From the NCBI RefSeq assembly GCF_024323335.1, contig NC_066583.1, positions 364,539,877-364,603,876 on the forward strand: DNA of 64,000 nucleotides, written 5' to 3'. A model generated the notes under the pieces. That model searched no databases, was not told where the DNA came from, and saw only the letters and a list, made by a program, of their open reading frames with translations. The number at the start of each line of letters is the position of its first letter. The stretch's first letter is position 1. Both the position numbers and the translations under genes were made by a program. Below are positions 1-12,300 of this stretch, one piece after another. Source of the DNA: Lathyrus oleraceus (lineage: Eukaryota > Streptophyta > Magnoliopsida > Fabales > Fabaceae).

Positions 1-1018
1 AAGCCAGGTTAATGGAAGTTTAATCCAAATTTGTTAAAAATGCCAACTTTGCTAATTGGTCATTTTGGCTTGAATGGTGAGGTGCAAGGGCAAAAGCCAC
101 GAAATTGGGCCTTCAACAAGTCTTAAACAACATTTCAGAACATATTCAAATGGCAAAATGGATTGGAATTGGTTAATTCAAAAAGTCAAATTTCCATTTC
201 ACTTAAAATTAATTCAAGTAAGTCAAAAAAATGCCATTTTGATCTATGATGTTTTGGTGCATGAAGGTTACATTTTTGGAAAGAGGAGGTCAAATGTGAC
301 TTGTTGCAAAATAACCCCACCCAATTTGGCCAAATGGTTTGAGAGATATGGCCTTTTGAAGTTCAAGAATTTTTGAAAATGAATTGATCATAACTTGCCA
401 ACCATACATGGGAATTGAGTGTTCTTGGACTTTTTGGAAATGGGAGAACAAGATCTTCAACTTTCATGTTGGGCAAAAATTCATTTGAAGCTTGTATCAT
501 GATGTAAGTTTAGGATCAAGAAGTTTCCATTTTTGGCAAATTCCAATTACAGGTCAACTTTCTATTTCTGGAAATTTCTTGTCTGACTTTATTTTCTTCA
601 ATGATGATGTTTGTCATGATATATGAGGCTTGTATGGACATGAATGAGACCTCTCAAACCAATTCCCACCTTCAAATCCCTGATCAAATGCACGGTTGAC
701 CAACAGTTGACTTTTTAGGGTTTCTGGTGAACTGAGCCATGACTGATGACTTCTGAGCAATCAAACCTTGACCAAAACACTTCAAAAGGACCCCTAGGTC
801 ATGTGAACATGTTGGACCAACCCTAGGGCCTTGGCTCAATGAAAATTGCACTTGCTTGCTTGATTGACTGATCTCCTGACCAGTTTGACCTAACTTGTCA
901 GCTGAACTTGCACTTGGGCAAATGGACAATGCAATGTTATGCAGTGGACTATATTATGTTAATGAACTAATGATGAAAATGTATGTACAAAATGTAGATT
1001 CAAATTTGAGGTGCTACA
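1..1018 (-). mobile_element. Ogre-type LTR, 5' end fragment (reversed)
   Basis: Read on the minus strand, this stretch begins TGTAGCACCTCAAATTTG at 1018 and follows the first kilobase of the Ogre LTR at 9314. Shared blocks include the stretch around 308-365 (minus-strand reading: ATATCTCTCAAACC, then TTTGGCCAAATTGGGTGGGG) and the CATGATACAAGC block. Many substitutions separate it from the two intact LTRs, so it is an older family member. It is open at the left edge of the window, so I cannot tell a solo LTR from the edge of a full element. Short reading frames inside it are not genes. Confidence 0.85.
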
Positions 1019-3430
1019 ACATGGTATCAGAGCCTCGTTTAAGATACAGTAAAGATCAGTTATGAATCACATGCCAAAGATCCCAAATCCACTATAATTT
1101 ACGACATGTCATGCACGTTACATAAACACACAATTGTAATAACAGCTGATAACAAAAAGAACGTCATTTTACTGATGAGGATGGTAGCCACCAGTTGAAG
1201 TTACATAAAGCAAGCCAAATAATAAAATCAAAGAAATTCTTGCAATATTTCCATGTCGATGATCAACGATGCGATGCTCTTATTGACTCATTTCCATATA
1301 ACCAGTACTGTTAATATCAAAATCTTGAATCACTCCTTCATGTTTCATGATCCTGTACATTTGTTATTTAATCAGTGATAACCAATTCATCATCTAGGCA
1401 TATCTTGTCATACTCATAGTTATACCAACAACATGAATGACTTATCTTTTAAGGATAGCGCCGAAGCTACTATCCGACTCTGGATTACCATGAAACTATT
1501 TTGCAATATATCAAGTCTTGTAAGGCTCGATATTTCAATAGAAGCCGTGTGATATTGCCTGATTCGGTTCAGCCCAGAGCTTGTTCATCACATACATCCA
1601 GTGAATTTTTCGTTCTTGTCCTTATCATTGACATCAAAATTGATATTCAATTTAGTGATAGCTAATTTTAAGATAAAAACCCATGGATGTGACTTTAAAT
1701 CAAACATGTGGAGGGTACTCTCAAAACTAATTTGAATATCAATTCTTAAAGTAAATACAAAAGGTAATATGAACATAAGCTATCACGATCGGCAATCGGA
1801 CTAGATCGGGACACAAGCGTTGCCAGAGCAAACTTGTAGCCTTCCCTTTACTCATAATATAGACGCTCTGACGTTAAGCTCACCATGGTTACGAAGAATG
1901 CCAAAGGTTAAGGACAAGTTAATCTGCCATAAAGCCGATTTCAACATCAGAGGTGAGCAGAGCTTCTCGACAAACTCTCAGTTGGATACACCTTTAGACG
2001 TCGCCGTGAGCAGTGGTGCATGATTTAGATGTGTGTGGTTGTCCTCATCCGATTCAAGCGAATTTGACAAAGTTCTTGGATCTCGAGTTCGGTCGAACAC
2101 TCATCATCGGCTATGAAACTCCCACACTACATTCATACGACGTGTCCTGTGTCCGACATTAATACACGTACAACGCATGTCTTACATGTTTTTGAAGTGT
2201 TCAACAAAAAAAAGTTGACTCACAGTGAACACGGATACGACACCTTATTTCAAATAAAGAACATGATTCAACTCAAAAATATTCAGAATTAAAAAAAGAA
2301 AAATTTCAACTCAATAATTTTCAAAATTTAGGAAAAAAAAGTTGCGCTTTAGCTATTTACACACAACCTTGTTCATCATCATGTTGCGAAAGAAATTGGA
2401 GCACGTATTCATTTATCCATTCATTGAAGAGAAACAAGATGGCACCACATCAAATAAAAGCTTTCATATGGGCATATTAACCTTCGACTTCTATCAAGGA
2501 GCACTCCATAATATCCTAAAAAAGAAACTTAAATGTGGGATGTCGCTTGAGATGAGTTTAGATCATTATAAGACCGTGAATTTCTTGAAGTTGTTGACTT
2601 GTCTTTGGATGAGTCATGCTTAAAGACTGATTTTTTCAATGTGGAGTGACTAATATGATTTGTATCATTTTGTTTTGGTGAATTTATGAAAGTTCTGCAT
2701 TTAAACTAAACATTTGTGTCTTTTTTTCTAAATAGACATAAGTTTTGCTTCTCATTTTAAATTCTTTATAAATTATGCATTATTATATTAATATATAAAA
2801 TATATACAACCGTGTTCGTATCCTATGCTATTTATATTAGCGGAGTCCTCGTATCCATGTGTCCCGTGTTCGTATTCGAGTCTGGGATTCATAGATCATC
2901 GGTGTTTTACATACAAATTCACTAAATATATAACGTGTTTAAAAGTTGGACGTGTACAGTGAAATGTATCTTCAAGTAGAGGGCAATCTTATGAGGTTAG
3001 AAATTCATTTGCAATAAGAAAGGTGATTCCTTAGGTTTGATTGTGTGGTCCGGTAAAGTTTTATGAAAGTCCTACTGTGGAAGCCAAATGTACTTGCTAA
3101 AAAAATATTAATAGATTAATCTCCCTGACACTAGCCAGAGAAGGTCACAAATGACTGATTAGTGTGTCTGTGATTGATATAGACTTCATAGCCACCAAGA
3201 TTTCTAATAGGTTTACTCTTTTTTATGTTATTCATTGTGCAACTCCTTTAACTGTTTGGTCTTCAGATCTATTTATAAAGAAACCTTGTTCTCCCCTTGG
3301 ATATTGAAGGAACATGATTTAAATAGTTAATTAGTAACTATTAATTACTTGTAACAGACTCTTTATTAATAATTATGTAATTAACTTATCATTAACCATT
3401 ATGTAACATACTCATCTCCTAGAATACCAT
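1019..3430. other. Unassigned AT-rich DNA, possible old transposon remnants
   Basis: No convincing gene. Position 1022 has TGGTATCAGAGCCTCG, the usual initiator-Met-tRNA primer site of copia elements, directly abutting the reversed Ogre LTR end. This suggests a truncated copia internal region to its right, but I see no conserved copia domain. Between about 2130 and 2900 there are opposed copies of a GTGTTCGTATCC-like motif (around 2228 and 2812) flanking a 93-codon frame (2342-2623) that I do not recognise; this could be a non-autonomous DNA transposon. A stretch near 2990-3210 resembles one near 39570-39700. Confidence 0.35.
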
Positions 3431-3595
3431 AATGACTCTGACTTGATTGATCCTTCCCGAATCCGATAAACCACCAAGCTTAGGATGTATATACTATCCG
3501 ACTTCATAATAACTCTGACTTGATTGATCCTTCCCGAATCCGATAAACCACCAAGCTTAGGATGTATATACTATCCGACTTCATAATAACTCTAT
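3431..3595. repeat. 77-bp direct tandem duplication
   Basis: Two almost identical 77-bp units start at 3431 and 3508 (AATGACTCTGACTTG versus AATAACTCTGACTTG), followed by the first bases of a third at 3585. The near identity implies a recent local duplication. No coding content. Confidence 0.9.
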
Positions 3596-4247
3596 GACCT
3601 CATAAATTTCTCGGACTACACAAACAATAACTCATAAACTTAATAAAGTGGATTTGAGGTTAGAGTACATGTTATTATCTCTTTATCTTTATTATAAGAG
3701 ATAATTTATTTTTTAGATTTATTGAATAATCGATATATTATTTTATCTCTCTATTAAAAAAATATGAATTTGTAAAGCCTTTATTTAGTAAACCGATCTA
3801 AATAATTAAAAAAACTACTATGGACCCATCAGATATAATTTTTAACTTGTTAAATGAGCCTCCACTGAAAATATTGAAAATGACCATTGATTATTGTAAT
3901 CCAATATATATCTATGATACAACAAATTCTATAGAATGTATTTTTTTTCCTTCAAAATTTTGGCAATTGCACAAAAGATTATCATATACGTTTCTTGACT
4001 AACTCCAAATGATAACTTCAACGTTTGCTGCACCTAAAATCATATTTTAAATTAGATCATAAAACACAAAACCAACCTTTACCAAATTATCAAATTTTAT
4101 TCTCAAACACTAATTTTCAACACATATTAAAAATAAAAAACAATACAAATTAATCATAATTTTCATCACTTGACAACAATACAACACTGATGAACTAGAC
4201 AGTGACATACAAACCATGAAAGCACATAACAGTATTTGCTAATAACT

Positions 4248-6799
4248 TCAATCAGTGTTGGATTTTGTTAAGTTATTATTTTTCTTAATCTTTTCCACCA
4301 TCTTCTCTCTGACAAGCCTCCTCATTATTTTACCAGAAGGTGACTTTGGTATAGCTTCCACAAAGTGCACCACTCTCACTTTCTTGTAATGAGCAGCATT
4401 AGAAGCCACAAATTTCATAATGTCCTCTTCACTCTCTTTTGCACCTTTGCTCAAAACAACACTTGCAGCTGGAATTTCACCCGCCTCTTCATCCGGCAAT
4501 CTGAACAGTCACGGCACGAAACAACATAGCGTTGAAGTATTTTTTAATAACATTTAAACTCAATCTTAAAACTGATTATCGCGGTTACTTACGGTACGAC
4601 CGCTGCGTCTTCGACCGATGAATGAGACAGCAAAATAGCCTCTAGTTCCGCAGGAGCAACCTGCATTCATCCGAAAAAGGCCTTTATCAGACACTTATAT
4701 ATAGTTGGTTGAATCCATGACACGTAGAAAATGAGTCTACTCATCCTACGTGACATGAATTCAACTAACAATAAACATTTAAGATCGATAACTTACTTGG
4801 AAGCCTTTATATTTAATCAACTCTTTGATACGATCAACGATAAAAACATTTTCTTCATCGTCTATGAATCCAACGTCACCGGTGTGAAGCCATCCATTCT
4901 TGTCAATAGTCTGAGCAGTCTCATCATCTTGCTTATAGTAACCTAACAAATACAAACACAAACAATTTGCATCATATAACTTCATATTAATTTTAAACAT
5001 TGTGATTGTTTATGAGCAAAACTTTATCTTCATTTTTCATTACCTTGCATTACACATTGGCTTCTTACACAAAGTTCCCCTGGTGTGTTCCTTGGGAGGG
5101 ACTTACCTGTCTCAGGATCAATGAATTTGACTTCCAAATTTGGAAGAATGAAACCAACTGAATTTTTATTTGTATTTCCACTTTTCTTTTGTGCAAATGT
5201 AAGTGTAATGCAACTATGCTCAGTTAGTCCATATGCCTGCAAAACAAAAACTAGCATCTCAGGAACATAAACTATACCTATGCACAAAGCCGTCTTTCAG
5301 AACGTGCAAGACAGACTACTACACATAACCATCTTTGAAACCGTGTAACGTGCAAGACAGACTCCTACACATAATCATCTTTGAAACCGTGTAAGACAGA
5401 CTACCGCATAGGACCCAAAATTTACTACAGTTAAACCTTAATTAAAAGGGGTTTCATAAAATATTTGTCATTATTGAAACATGACAAAATAGAGGCCAAC
5501 TTTGTTTTTCCACAGTAAAACCTACGCAGGGTCTCTGAAAACTGAAAAAGACGGTTCTGTGAAAAATATTTTAGAAGGATGAAATGACAACCTCTTGAAC
5601 AAGGACACCAGGAAACTTGTGTTCGAAGGAAGTAAGCAATTCCGGTGCAAGTGGTGCTGCAGCAGTCATCACAGCTTGAAGCTTAAGCTTACTAAGATCA
5701 AATTCATCCACAATAGGATTTTTAACCAATCCAAGAATTATAGGTGGAACAATAGGTGCAAATGTAACCTCATGCTTAATCAAAGCATTCAAAAATGACT
5801 TCAAATCAAATCTTCCCATCACCACAACTTTTCCTTTGTTCCTTATAGTTGCACAACAAATTCCGGTGATGCCATAAATATGAAAAAATGGAATCAACCC
5901 TAATGTGGTAACTTTACCGATCATTTCTGGCACTACAGCAAAAAGTGTAGAGCAAAGATTTGCTACAAGGTTTCTGTGTGTGAGCATCACTCCCTTCGAC
6001 ATTCCGGTAGTGCCAGACGAGAATGGCATGGCGCATAGATCGTTTTGGTGAATCGGTTCTTTCATTTGATCATCACCTGCCCTGTCTGCTGCCTCAAGAA
6101 GGTTCTTCCAGTTCATTGCATCTTCAACAAGTTCGTCGTCTAAGACAATGACAGGTAGCCCTAGACTTTTCACCTGCATAATTTTCAATTAGAATGAAGA
6201 ATGTGATAGTAAATTTTCGTAACACAATCGTTATTCCGTCTTTGAAGACATATAACACGGCCTAAAATTACACTACAGTCAAATCAGTGGCAAAATAGGA
6301 TCTCTATTTGTTTTGCCACAACAGAGCCTGCAAAAACTTAAGACGACTCTGATTAAAAACATTTTGAAATAGTTACCTTTTCAAAGGTTGCACTATTTGT
6401 GACAATCAACTTTGCATCAGCAGACTCAACTTGTTTCTTAATTTCTGAAGTATGTGAAGTTGGATTTGCACCAGAGAACACACCACCAGAAGCCATAATC
6501 CCCAAAGCAACAATAGCATACTCAACAACATTTGGAAGAACAACAATCACAACATTCCCTTTTCTCAAACCAAGAGACCTTAAAGCCTTTGAAAATCTAT
6601 ATATGTCTCTAGCAACCTCATTATAAGTCACCTCCTTTCCACTCTCAGCATCCACAAATGCAACCTTATCACCATAAAATTCAGTATTTTGGAGCACGAA
6701 TTCGGGTAATGTCACGTTTTCAGGTACCGGAACGGGCGAATATTGGCTACGGAAAATGTGTTCATTGTCTTCTACATGATTTTCAATGTAAGTTCCCAT
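4248..6799 (-). CDS. ACOS5: ACOS5-like acyl-CoA synthetase (4CL-like 1), six exons
   Basis: ATP-dependent acyl-CoA ligase of the ANL superfamily. Exons by GT-AG sites and phase: 6799-6377, 6173-5592, 5236-5044, 4942-4797, 4660-4593, 4500-4248; total 1665 nt, 554 residues plus TGA, no interruption. Box [12 protein letters not shown] starts near residue 193, AYGLTEH at 336, [13 protein letters not shown] ends at 400, GWLHTGD at 416, [13 protein letters not shown] at 436, and the predicted catalytic lysine is in SPSGKIMRR (about K528). The [12 protein letters not shown] start, [28 protein letters not shown] and [10 protein letters not shown] closely match Arabidopsis ACOS5 (At1g62940) as I recall it, rather than true 4CLs. 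ACOS5 activates fatty acids in tapetal cells for sporopollenin of the pollen wall; that role is inferred from family. No C-terminal peroxisome tripeptide: it ends NTD. A TATA-like box lies 82 bp upstream of the ATG. The exon 2 donor GTTGTC is weak but keeps frame. Confidence 0.88.
5290..5560. repeat. Short repeat insertion in ACOS5 intron 2, with 46-bp tandem repeat
   Basis: Intron 2 (5237-5591) contains a block bounded by CCGTCTTTCAG on the left and, inverted, CTGAAAAAGACGG on the right, as expected of terminal inverted repeats of a MITE. Inside, a 46-bp unit starting AACGTGCAAGACAGACT repeats at 5301 and 5347, with a partial third copy. Related sequence sits in intron 1. I did not find a clear target duplication. 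Confidence 0.5.
6231..6345. repeat. Related short repeat in ACOS5 intron 1
   Basis: Intron 1 (6174-6376) holds TTCCGTCTTTGAAGAC on the left and CTTAAGACGACTCTG on the right, roughly inverted, with TACACTACAGTCAAATC matching the TTACTACAGTTAAAC of the intron 2 block. The two introns therefore appear to host members of one small repeat family. Confidence 0.45.
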
Positions 6800-6880
6800 G
6801 TTGAGTATGTTAAGTACTTGAAATTGTGGATAGTAATTGAGAAGGATGAAGTTAAATAATGAAGTTGAGAGTTATGTGAG

Positions 6881-6886
6881 TTTATA
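6881..6886 (-). promoter_or_regulatory. Candidate TATA box of ACOS5
   Basis: The minus strand reads CAATATAAACTC here; TATAAA lies 82 bp upstream of the start codon at 6799, a usual plant distance allowing a short 5' leader. Position-based inference only. Confidence 0.45.
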
Positions 6887-7193
6887 TTGAAAAGTTTTAG
6901 TCATTAGTCATACTTTTTGTATGGTTTGAGGTTAGAAAAGATGCAAGTGAAATGCATTGAAAATTTGTTGGTGAGTTTTTGTTGAATCATGTTATTAACA
7001 AAGGCTAACTATAATGTTTTGGTTCTTATCCACTTCAATGTGACATTTTATTTGTGACTTTTTTAACTCGTGCCCTAGCATTTCCAAACTAACATCTTCT
7101 TCAAATCAAAGCTTACTGAAAATTAAGCTCGTATGACTATCGTAACAATATTTGTCAGAATTTCCAAACTAACAAAGTAAAAGCAAAAGATTG

Positions 7194-7573
7194 AGGGCCC
7201 GTTTGAATGAGTTTTACTTTTTAGTTTTTAAAAACTATTTTAAAAATTAATTTTAAAAAACCAGTTTTGAAGAAAAAACATGTTTGATAATCTAATTTTT
7301 AAAAATTGTTTTAAAGTTGAACAATGTTACAAATTTGTCATTGATGAATATAGTATCAGTTTTCCTTGTTTTGTCGTCTTCCTAATTTCCAAAACTAAAA
7401 ACCAAAAAATCAAAACCTCTAAAATCTATTTTAGATTTTTAGTTTTAAAAATCCACAAATAGAAAATAGTTTTGAAAAATAGTTTTATAAAATTAGACTA
7501 CCAAACAAATTTTATAATTTTTAATTTTTAAAAACTAAAAAACAGTTTTCCAAAACCATATCAAACGGACCCT
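7194..7573. mobile_element. MITE with AGGGCCCGTTTGA termini
   Basis: A 380-bp block begins AGGGCCCGTTTGA and ends TCAAACGGACCCT, a 13-bp terminal inverted repeat with one mismatch. The subterminal parts are also inverted (TTAGTTTTTAAAAACT near both ends). The termini resemble hAT-type plant MITEs. I could not find an 8-bp target duplication, so superfamily assignment is tentative. It lies about 400 bp upstream of the ACOS5 start codon. Confidence 0.7.
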
Positions 7574-9284
7574 GAGCCTCTAGTATGCTCATCACTCATC
7601 ATAAAAAAATATTTAAAAACATTTAGAGTTAACTATAAACATCTACAAGTAATGAGTTCAATTATTTGGATGCTAAATTACTCACATAAATGGAGGTCAT
7701 TACCTGTCCTCCTGTCCTCAAGTGATGCAACATAGAGGTTGGAAAAAAACAATGGATAAATAACTAAAACTATTCTAAATTTAGCCACATATTTCATTAG
7801 AAAATTTTACTTTATATTCTTACTATTATTCTTATACCCTATCAAAATATTCCAATTCTATCCTTTTTATTTATCAATTAAATTTTTTGAAATTAAAATT
7901 TTTTTAATCCCTAAAATAGTTTTATCCAAAAATTTAGCAAAAGAATTTCGATAGTCAATTTTTAAATTTTTAATATACCGGAATATTTAACAAAAGAATT
8001 ATGGTAGACAAATTTTTAATTTTTAATTTTTAATGTATCAAATCATTAGGCAAAAGAGTTCCGATAAAAAAAATTATTATACTGGATAACTTAATTAAAA
8101 TATTCTGGTAATTTTCAAAATGCTCACCGGATAACTTAATTAAAGTGTTCCGACTACTCAAGGAACAACTTAATTAAAATGTTTCGATGGTTTTTTTTTC
8201 TTTCAAAATTACACATTTTAGACAACGGTTTAAAACGTGGCTGAAAGTGGTGTAACTAAATTTTTAGGCAATTGTTCAATTTAGGCAACGTTTTAGTTTG
8301 TTGCCTAAACTCATAATGTTTTATGCTCCAAAATGACTTAATTAAAATTTGTTACTTTATACAACAGTTTAAAAGTGTTGCTAAAAGGCTTTCATATTAG
8401 ACCACACTTTTCTTGTGTTGCATTAACTCATTTGATTTTACATTTCTCAGGTAACTTTTCAAAAGTTATCCGGAATGTATTTTTTTCAAACATAAATTAT
8501 TTATTTGAGGGTATTTTAGTCTAATTGTAATTATTGTAGGGGTATTGGGTAAAAATTTTATTTCATTAAAATCAAATTTTTAAAATTAGACTATATTCAA
8601 ATATTGACCCAACTCAAAATTGAACTAAAACTTTTTCGTTAAGTGTGTGTAACTGTTCCCCATGACGCCAAATATTGCGACATTAAACTTCACCAAAGAT
8701 AATCAACATCAATTCTAATTTATTTGGATTGTCCTATGATCTAAGACATAATTTCAAGTTTCAACAGGTGCGTTAAACTATTTCATAAGAAACTTAGACT
8801 TTGTAGTTCTATTTTGAATTTAGGGATTCTACTAGTACTTTTTATTTTCTTTTTGATAAGTATTTCACATTTTCATCTGACGTAATTTCACTTTTAATGA
8901 ATTTAATCGATTATTCAGAATGAAACACCTATTGTTCCTTCAATTTCGGGCGCAACAATTTTATTAACTATTATTAGTATATGTTTTTCCTTTTCTTTTC
9001 TTTTAACATGCATTTGCAAATGCACTAACCCCTTTTTCTTTTCTTAACTTTTTAGAAAATGTTTCTACCATTAAACTTAGTATTAAAACAAATTTATTCC
9101 ACAGTCTAATACAAATCAAATTAGTTAAAGTTGAAAGTTTTTCTAACTTTTAGAGTCGTGATATGAGTCATCATTTTAGAAGTTACAATTTTTCAAAGTT
9201 ATTTCATTTTTTTGGATTCAAAGTTATTTCCATCCTTTATCAACAGTCTAGCAAATCGAAAAGCCTTTTCCCTAACCACCACTT
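7574..9284. other. AT-rich upstream DNA, possible subterminal repeats of a DNA transposon
   Basis: No gene seen. Around 8085-8190 the motif GGATAACTTAATTAAA recurs (8084, 8129, and a diverged copy near 8165). Around 8220-8430 short inverted pieces such as TTAGGCAACGTTTTAG and GTTGCCTAAA recur, a pattern typical of subterminal regions of CACTA-like transposons. No terminal repeat or transposase is visible. Confidence 0.3.
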
Positions 9285-9313
9285 ATTGTTATTGAGAATG
9301 TAGCAAGTGTGAG
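9285..9313. mobile_element. TRIM element, left stub of 5' LTR
   Basis: ATTGT (9285-9289) is a likely target duplication, matched by ATTGC at 35610 with one mismatch. TATTGAGAATGTAGCAAG at 9290 matches the start TGTTGAGAATGTAGCAAG of the second LTR at 35399. The LTR is cut at 9313 by the Ogre insertion and resumes after the duplicated GTGAG at 34998. The split LTR adds up to 211 bp (24 + 187), the same as the intact copy. Confidence 0.8.
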
Positions 9314-12300
9314 TGTAGCACCTCAAATTTGCACCTATCATTATGCATACATTTTCATATTAGGTCATAGTATATCATGATCCATTGCATAGCATTTGCA
9401 TTGTCCCTCAGTTGCCTCAAGAGCAAGCAATCAAGAATTAGGTCAAACCAATCTCCTGATCAGTCAATCAAGCAAGCAAAGGAATTTCTCATTGAACCAA
9501 GGCCTTGGGGTTTGTCCAACAAGTTCACATGGCTTGGAGGTCTATTTGAAGTATTTTGGTCAAGGGTTGAAGACTTGGAAATCATCAGTTCATACACAGA
9601 CAGTCAAAAACCCTAAAAAAGTCAACTGTCAGTCAAAGCGGTGGATGGTGGTCATTCTTGTGGAATTTGGGCACCATGGTCAATAATCAAGAGTTCAAAC
9701 AACTTGGGACATCATTTGAAGTCAAGTCCTCAAGGAATTAGGGTTTGGAAGTCATCAGTCAATGCACAATCAGACAGAAACCCTAGAAGTCAACTGTTGG
9801 TCAACTGTCCATTTAATCGGTGATTGGACGATTGGAATTGGTTTGTGAGAGTTCATTCATGGCCAAATAGTCATCATATATCATGCCAAACACCATCATG
9901 GAAGAATTTGAAGCCAGATCAAAAATTTCCCAAAACGGAAACTGGGCCTGTAACTGAAACTTACCAAAAATGGAAAGTTTTGATCCTCAAACTTACATCA
10001 TGATACAAGCCTCAAATGAATTTTTGCCCAACATGAAAGTTGAAGATCTTGTTCTCCCATTTCCAAAAAGTCCTAGAACTCCCAATTCCCATGTGTGGTT
10101 GGCAAGTTATGATCGAATCGATTTCAGAAAATCTTGAACTTCAAAGGGCCATATCTCTCAAACCGTTTGGCCAATTTTGGTGGGGTTTTTTCCTACAAGT
10201 CACATTTGATCCCCTCTTTCCAAAAATATAAATTTCATGAGCCAAAACTTCACCAATCAAAATGGCATATTTTGACCTTTTTCATTTAAATGCAAGTTTG
10301 ACCAAGAGTTGACTTTTTGATTTAAACATTTTTTCAGCATTTGGCCAATTGGGACAGCTCATAAATATCATTTTAAGTGTGTTTGCAAAGTCAAATTATG
10401 CAGCACATGTGAGTCTATACTTGTTTGCTTGAATTATAAGAAAGGTACAAATGCACCATACTTGTCCATGCTTCCACAACCATGCCTTGTACCAGCATCA
10501 TTATACAGCATTCTTGATCATTTTTTTCTGTCATGGTGAGCCTCATTGTGCAGCCATACTCCAATAGTACAGATGGCCTTACTAGTTTACTTGAACATTG
10601 GCAAAAGGACATGTTTACAACAAATCCAATTCATGAACCATACTTGTACCACATCACATTGCAAATTTTTGGCCCATGATTTTCTGTCAAAACCAAGCAG
10701 TAACAGCATGGCTTTCCATCTCTTTTTCCTGTCATATTGCAGCAAAAAACAGGGAGACTTCATTCATTTTCACTTGGCATTTCCCTCCACAAAAATAGGA
10801 AGATCCTGTTAAAAATAGAGGCAACAGAATACAGCATAGGCAAGCATCCATCCTGCCAAGCCATACCACAAAAACCACAAAACCATAGACCATTCTTTCA
10901 CTCAAAATCCATCCACTTTGCTTTGGCATTTTAGAAATTTTCTGTCAAATACCACAGTAAAAATTGCCCTGCCACCAAAAAAAAGGACACTCAATAGCAG
11001 TTTTTCTTGGTAATGCATTTTCTGTCCTTTTTGGAAATAGTAGTAGCAGTAACAGCAAGGAGACATCACAAGATTTTTGGCCAAGGGTAAATGGATAGAA
11101 AGAAGCTCATTCACAAAAAACTCACTCACTTTGGCATGATTAAAATGGATTCTGCTCAGATCCCTTCAACAGTAACCTTGCTTGCTTAGCATTCATCAAA
11201 TTGCTGTCAAACACCAAAACCTCACCTGGCCATTTTGCTTTACATTTCAAAAAATCTGTCACCACATCCAAACAAATTTTCTGAACCTAGATGTTCTGTC
11301 ATAACAGACCAACAAAACCAACCCTAGCATCATCTTGCATTGATTCACTCATTACACCCTGCATTGCATTCATTCCAACCCTGCCTTGCAACCACCAAAC
11401 CAACATGACATGACCTAATCTCATTCATTCAAGCTCATCCCACTTGCATTAACCAACAAAACCTAACCAACTTCCTACAATCTCTAAAAAACCACCCAAC
11501 TGCATTTTGGCCATTCTTCCAAAGTTTGCTAGCAGCAAACAACCCATTCACCTTGCCTTGACATCCCACAAGAAACATCCAACTTCACTCATCACTCATA
11601 CAACACTCCCAAAACTCACCTTACCTTGCAATTTGTCTGTCCATACATAACAAAACTAAGCCTGGCTTTGCATTCCCATTTTCTGTCAACAAAAAGACAG
11701 TGGTAGCAACTGTAAAGAAGACCAGTAACAAAGCCTTGCTTAACTCCCTCATCCTACAACTGCCATCTTGCATTCCAACTTCTTATATCCAAAACCAATG
11801 AACTAAGTTGGCTTGTCAACATCCTGCAGCAAACACCCTTGGCAACACTTGACCAACCATTTTTTCACCATGCTAAAAACCTGGCCATTACCACTTGACA
11901 ATCTTCTCACCATTTTGTAACCCTAAGAAGCAGCCTTCAACAGACCAAAAACATTGCTCTCTCACTTTTGCATTTTGGCTCCTCTTGCATTTTCTGCCAA
12001 AATCTCCATAACCCTCAAGCAAAACTTGATTCCTCCATGCTCTAACCAACATTGCAAGCTCATTCCAAGCATCATCCATCACCTGCACAGCATTTTCAAC
12101 TCTGTTTTTCTTCAACCACTCTCCATGGCAGTTTGGATTTAAAGTTAAATGGAGCAAGTGTGAGCTCAAATAACTTCATCATCCATCACTTGGAGCTTGG
12201 ACCTTTGACTGTTTGAGCTGACAGCGTCCAAAATATCATTGCATCTCAACTTTTCTGCAGAAATCAAGTAAATTTCGACCCCTTTATTTTGTTAAATTGA

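Noticed and set aside
74..376. 100-codon plus-strand frame at the left edge
   Set aside because: Lies antisense inside a reversed Ogre LTR; matching LTR sequence elsewhere has no such conserved protein.
2342..2623. 93-codon plus-strand frame between inverted motifs
   Set aside because: Suspected piece of a DNA transposon but no transposase motif recognised; kept only as a remark.
5595..5798. Plus-strand frame opposite ACOS5 exon 2
   Set aside because: Antisense shadow of a well-supported exon.
4248..6799. Assignment as a true 4-coumarate:CoA ligase (4CL)
   Set aside because: The N-terminus, [13 protein letters not shown] and neighbouring blocks fit the ACOS5/4CL-like 1 clade better than bona fide 4CLs, which have GEICIRG at this site.
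7280..7462. 60-codon frame
   Set aside because: Lies wholly inside the AGGGCCCGTTTGA MITE.
9377..9823. Overlapping short plus-strand frames at the LTR start
   Set aside because: Three mutually overlapping frames in LTR sequence, no domain; repeated identically in the other LTR.
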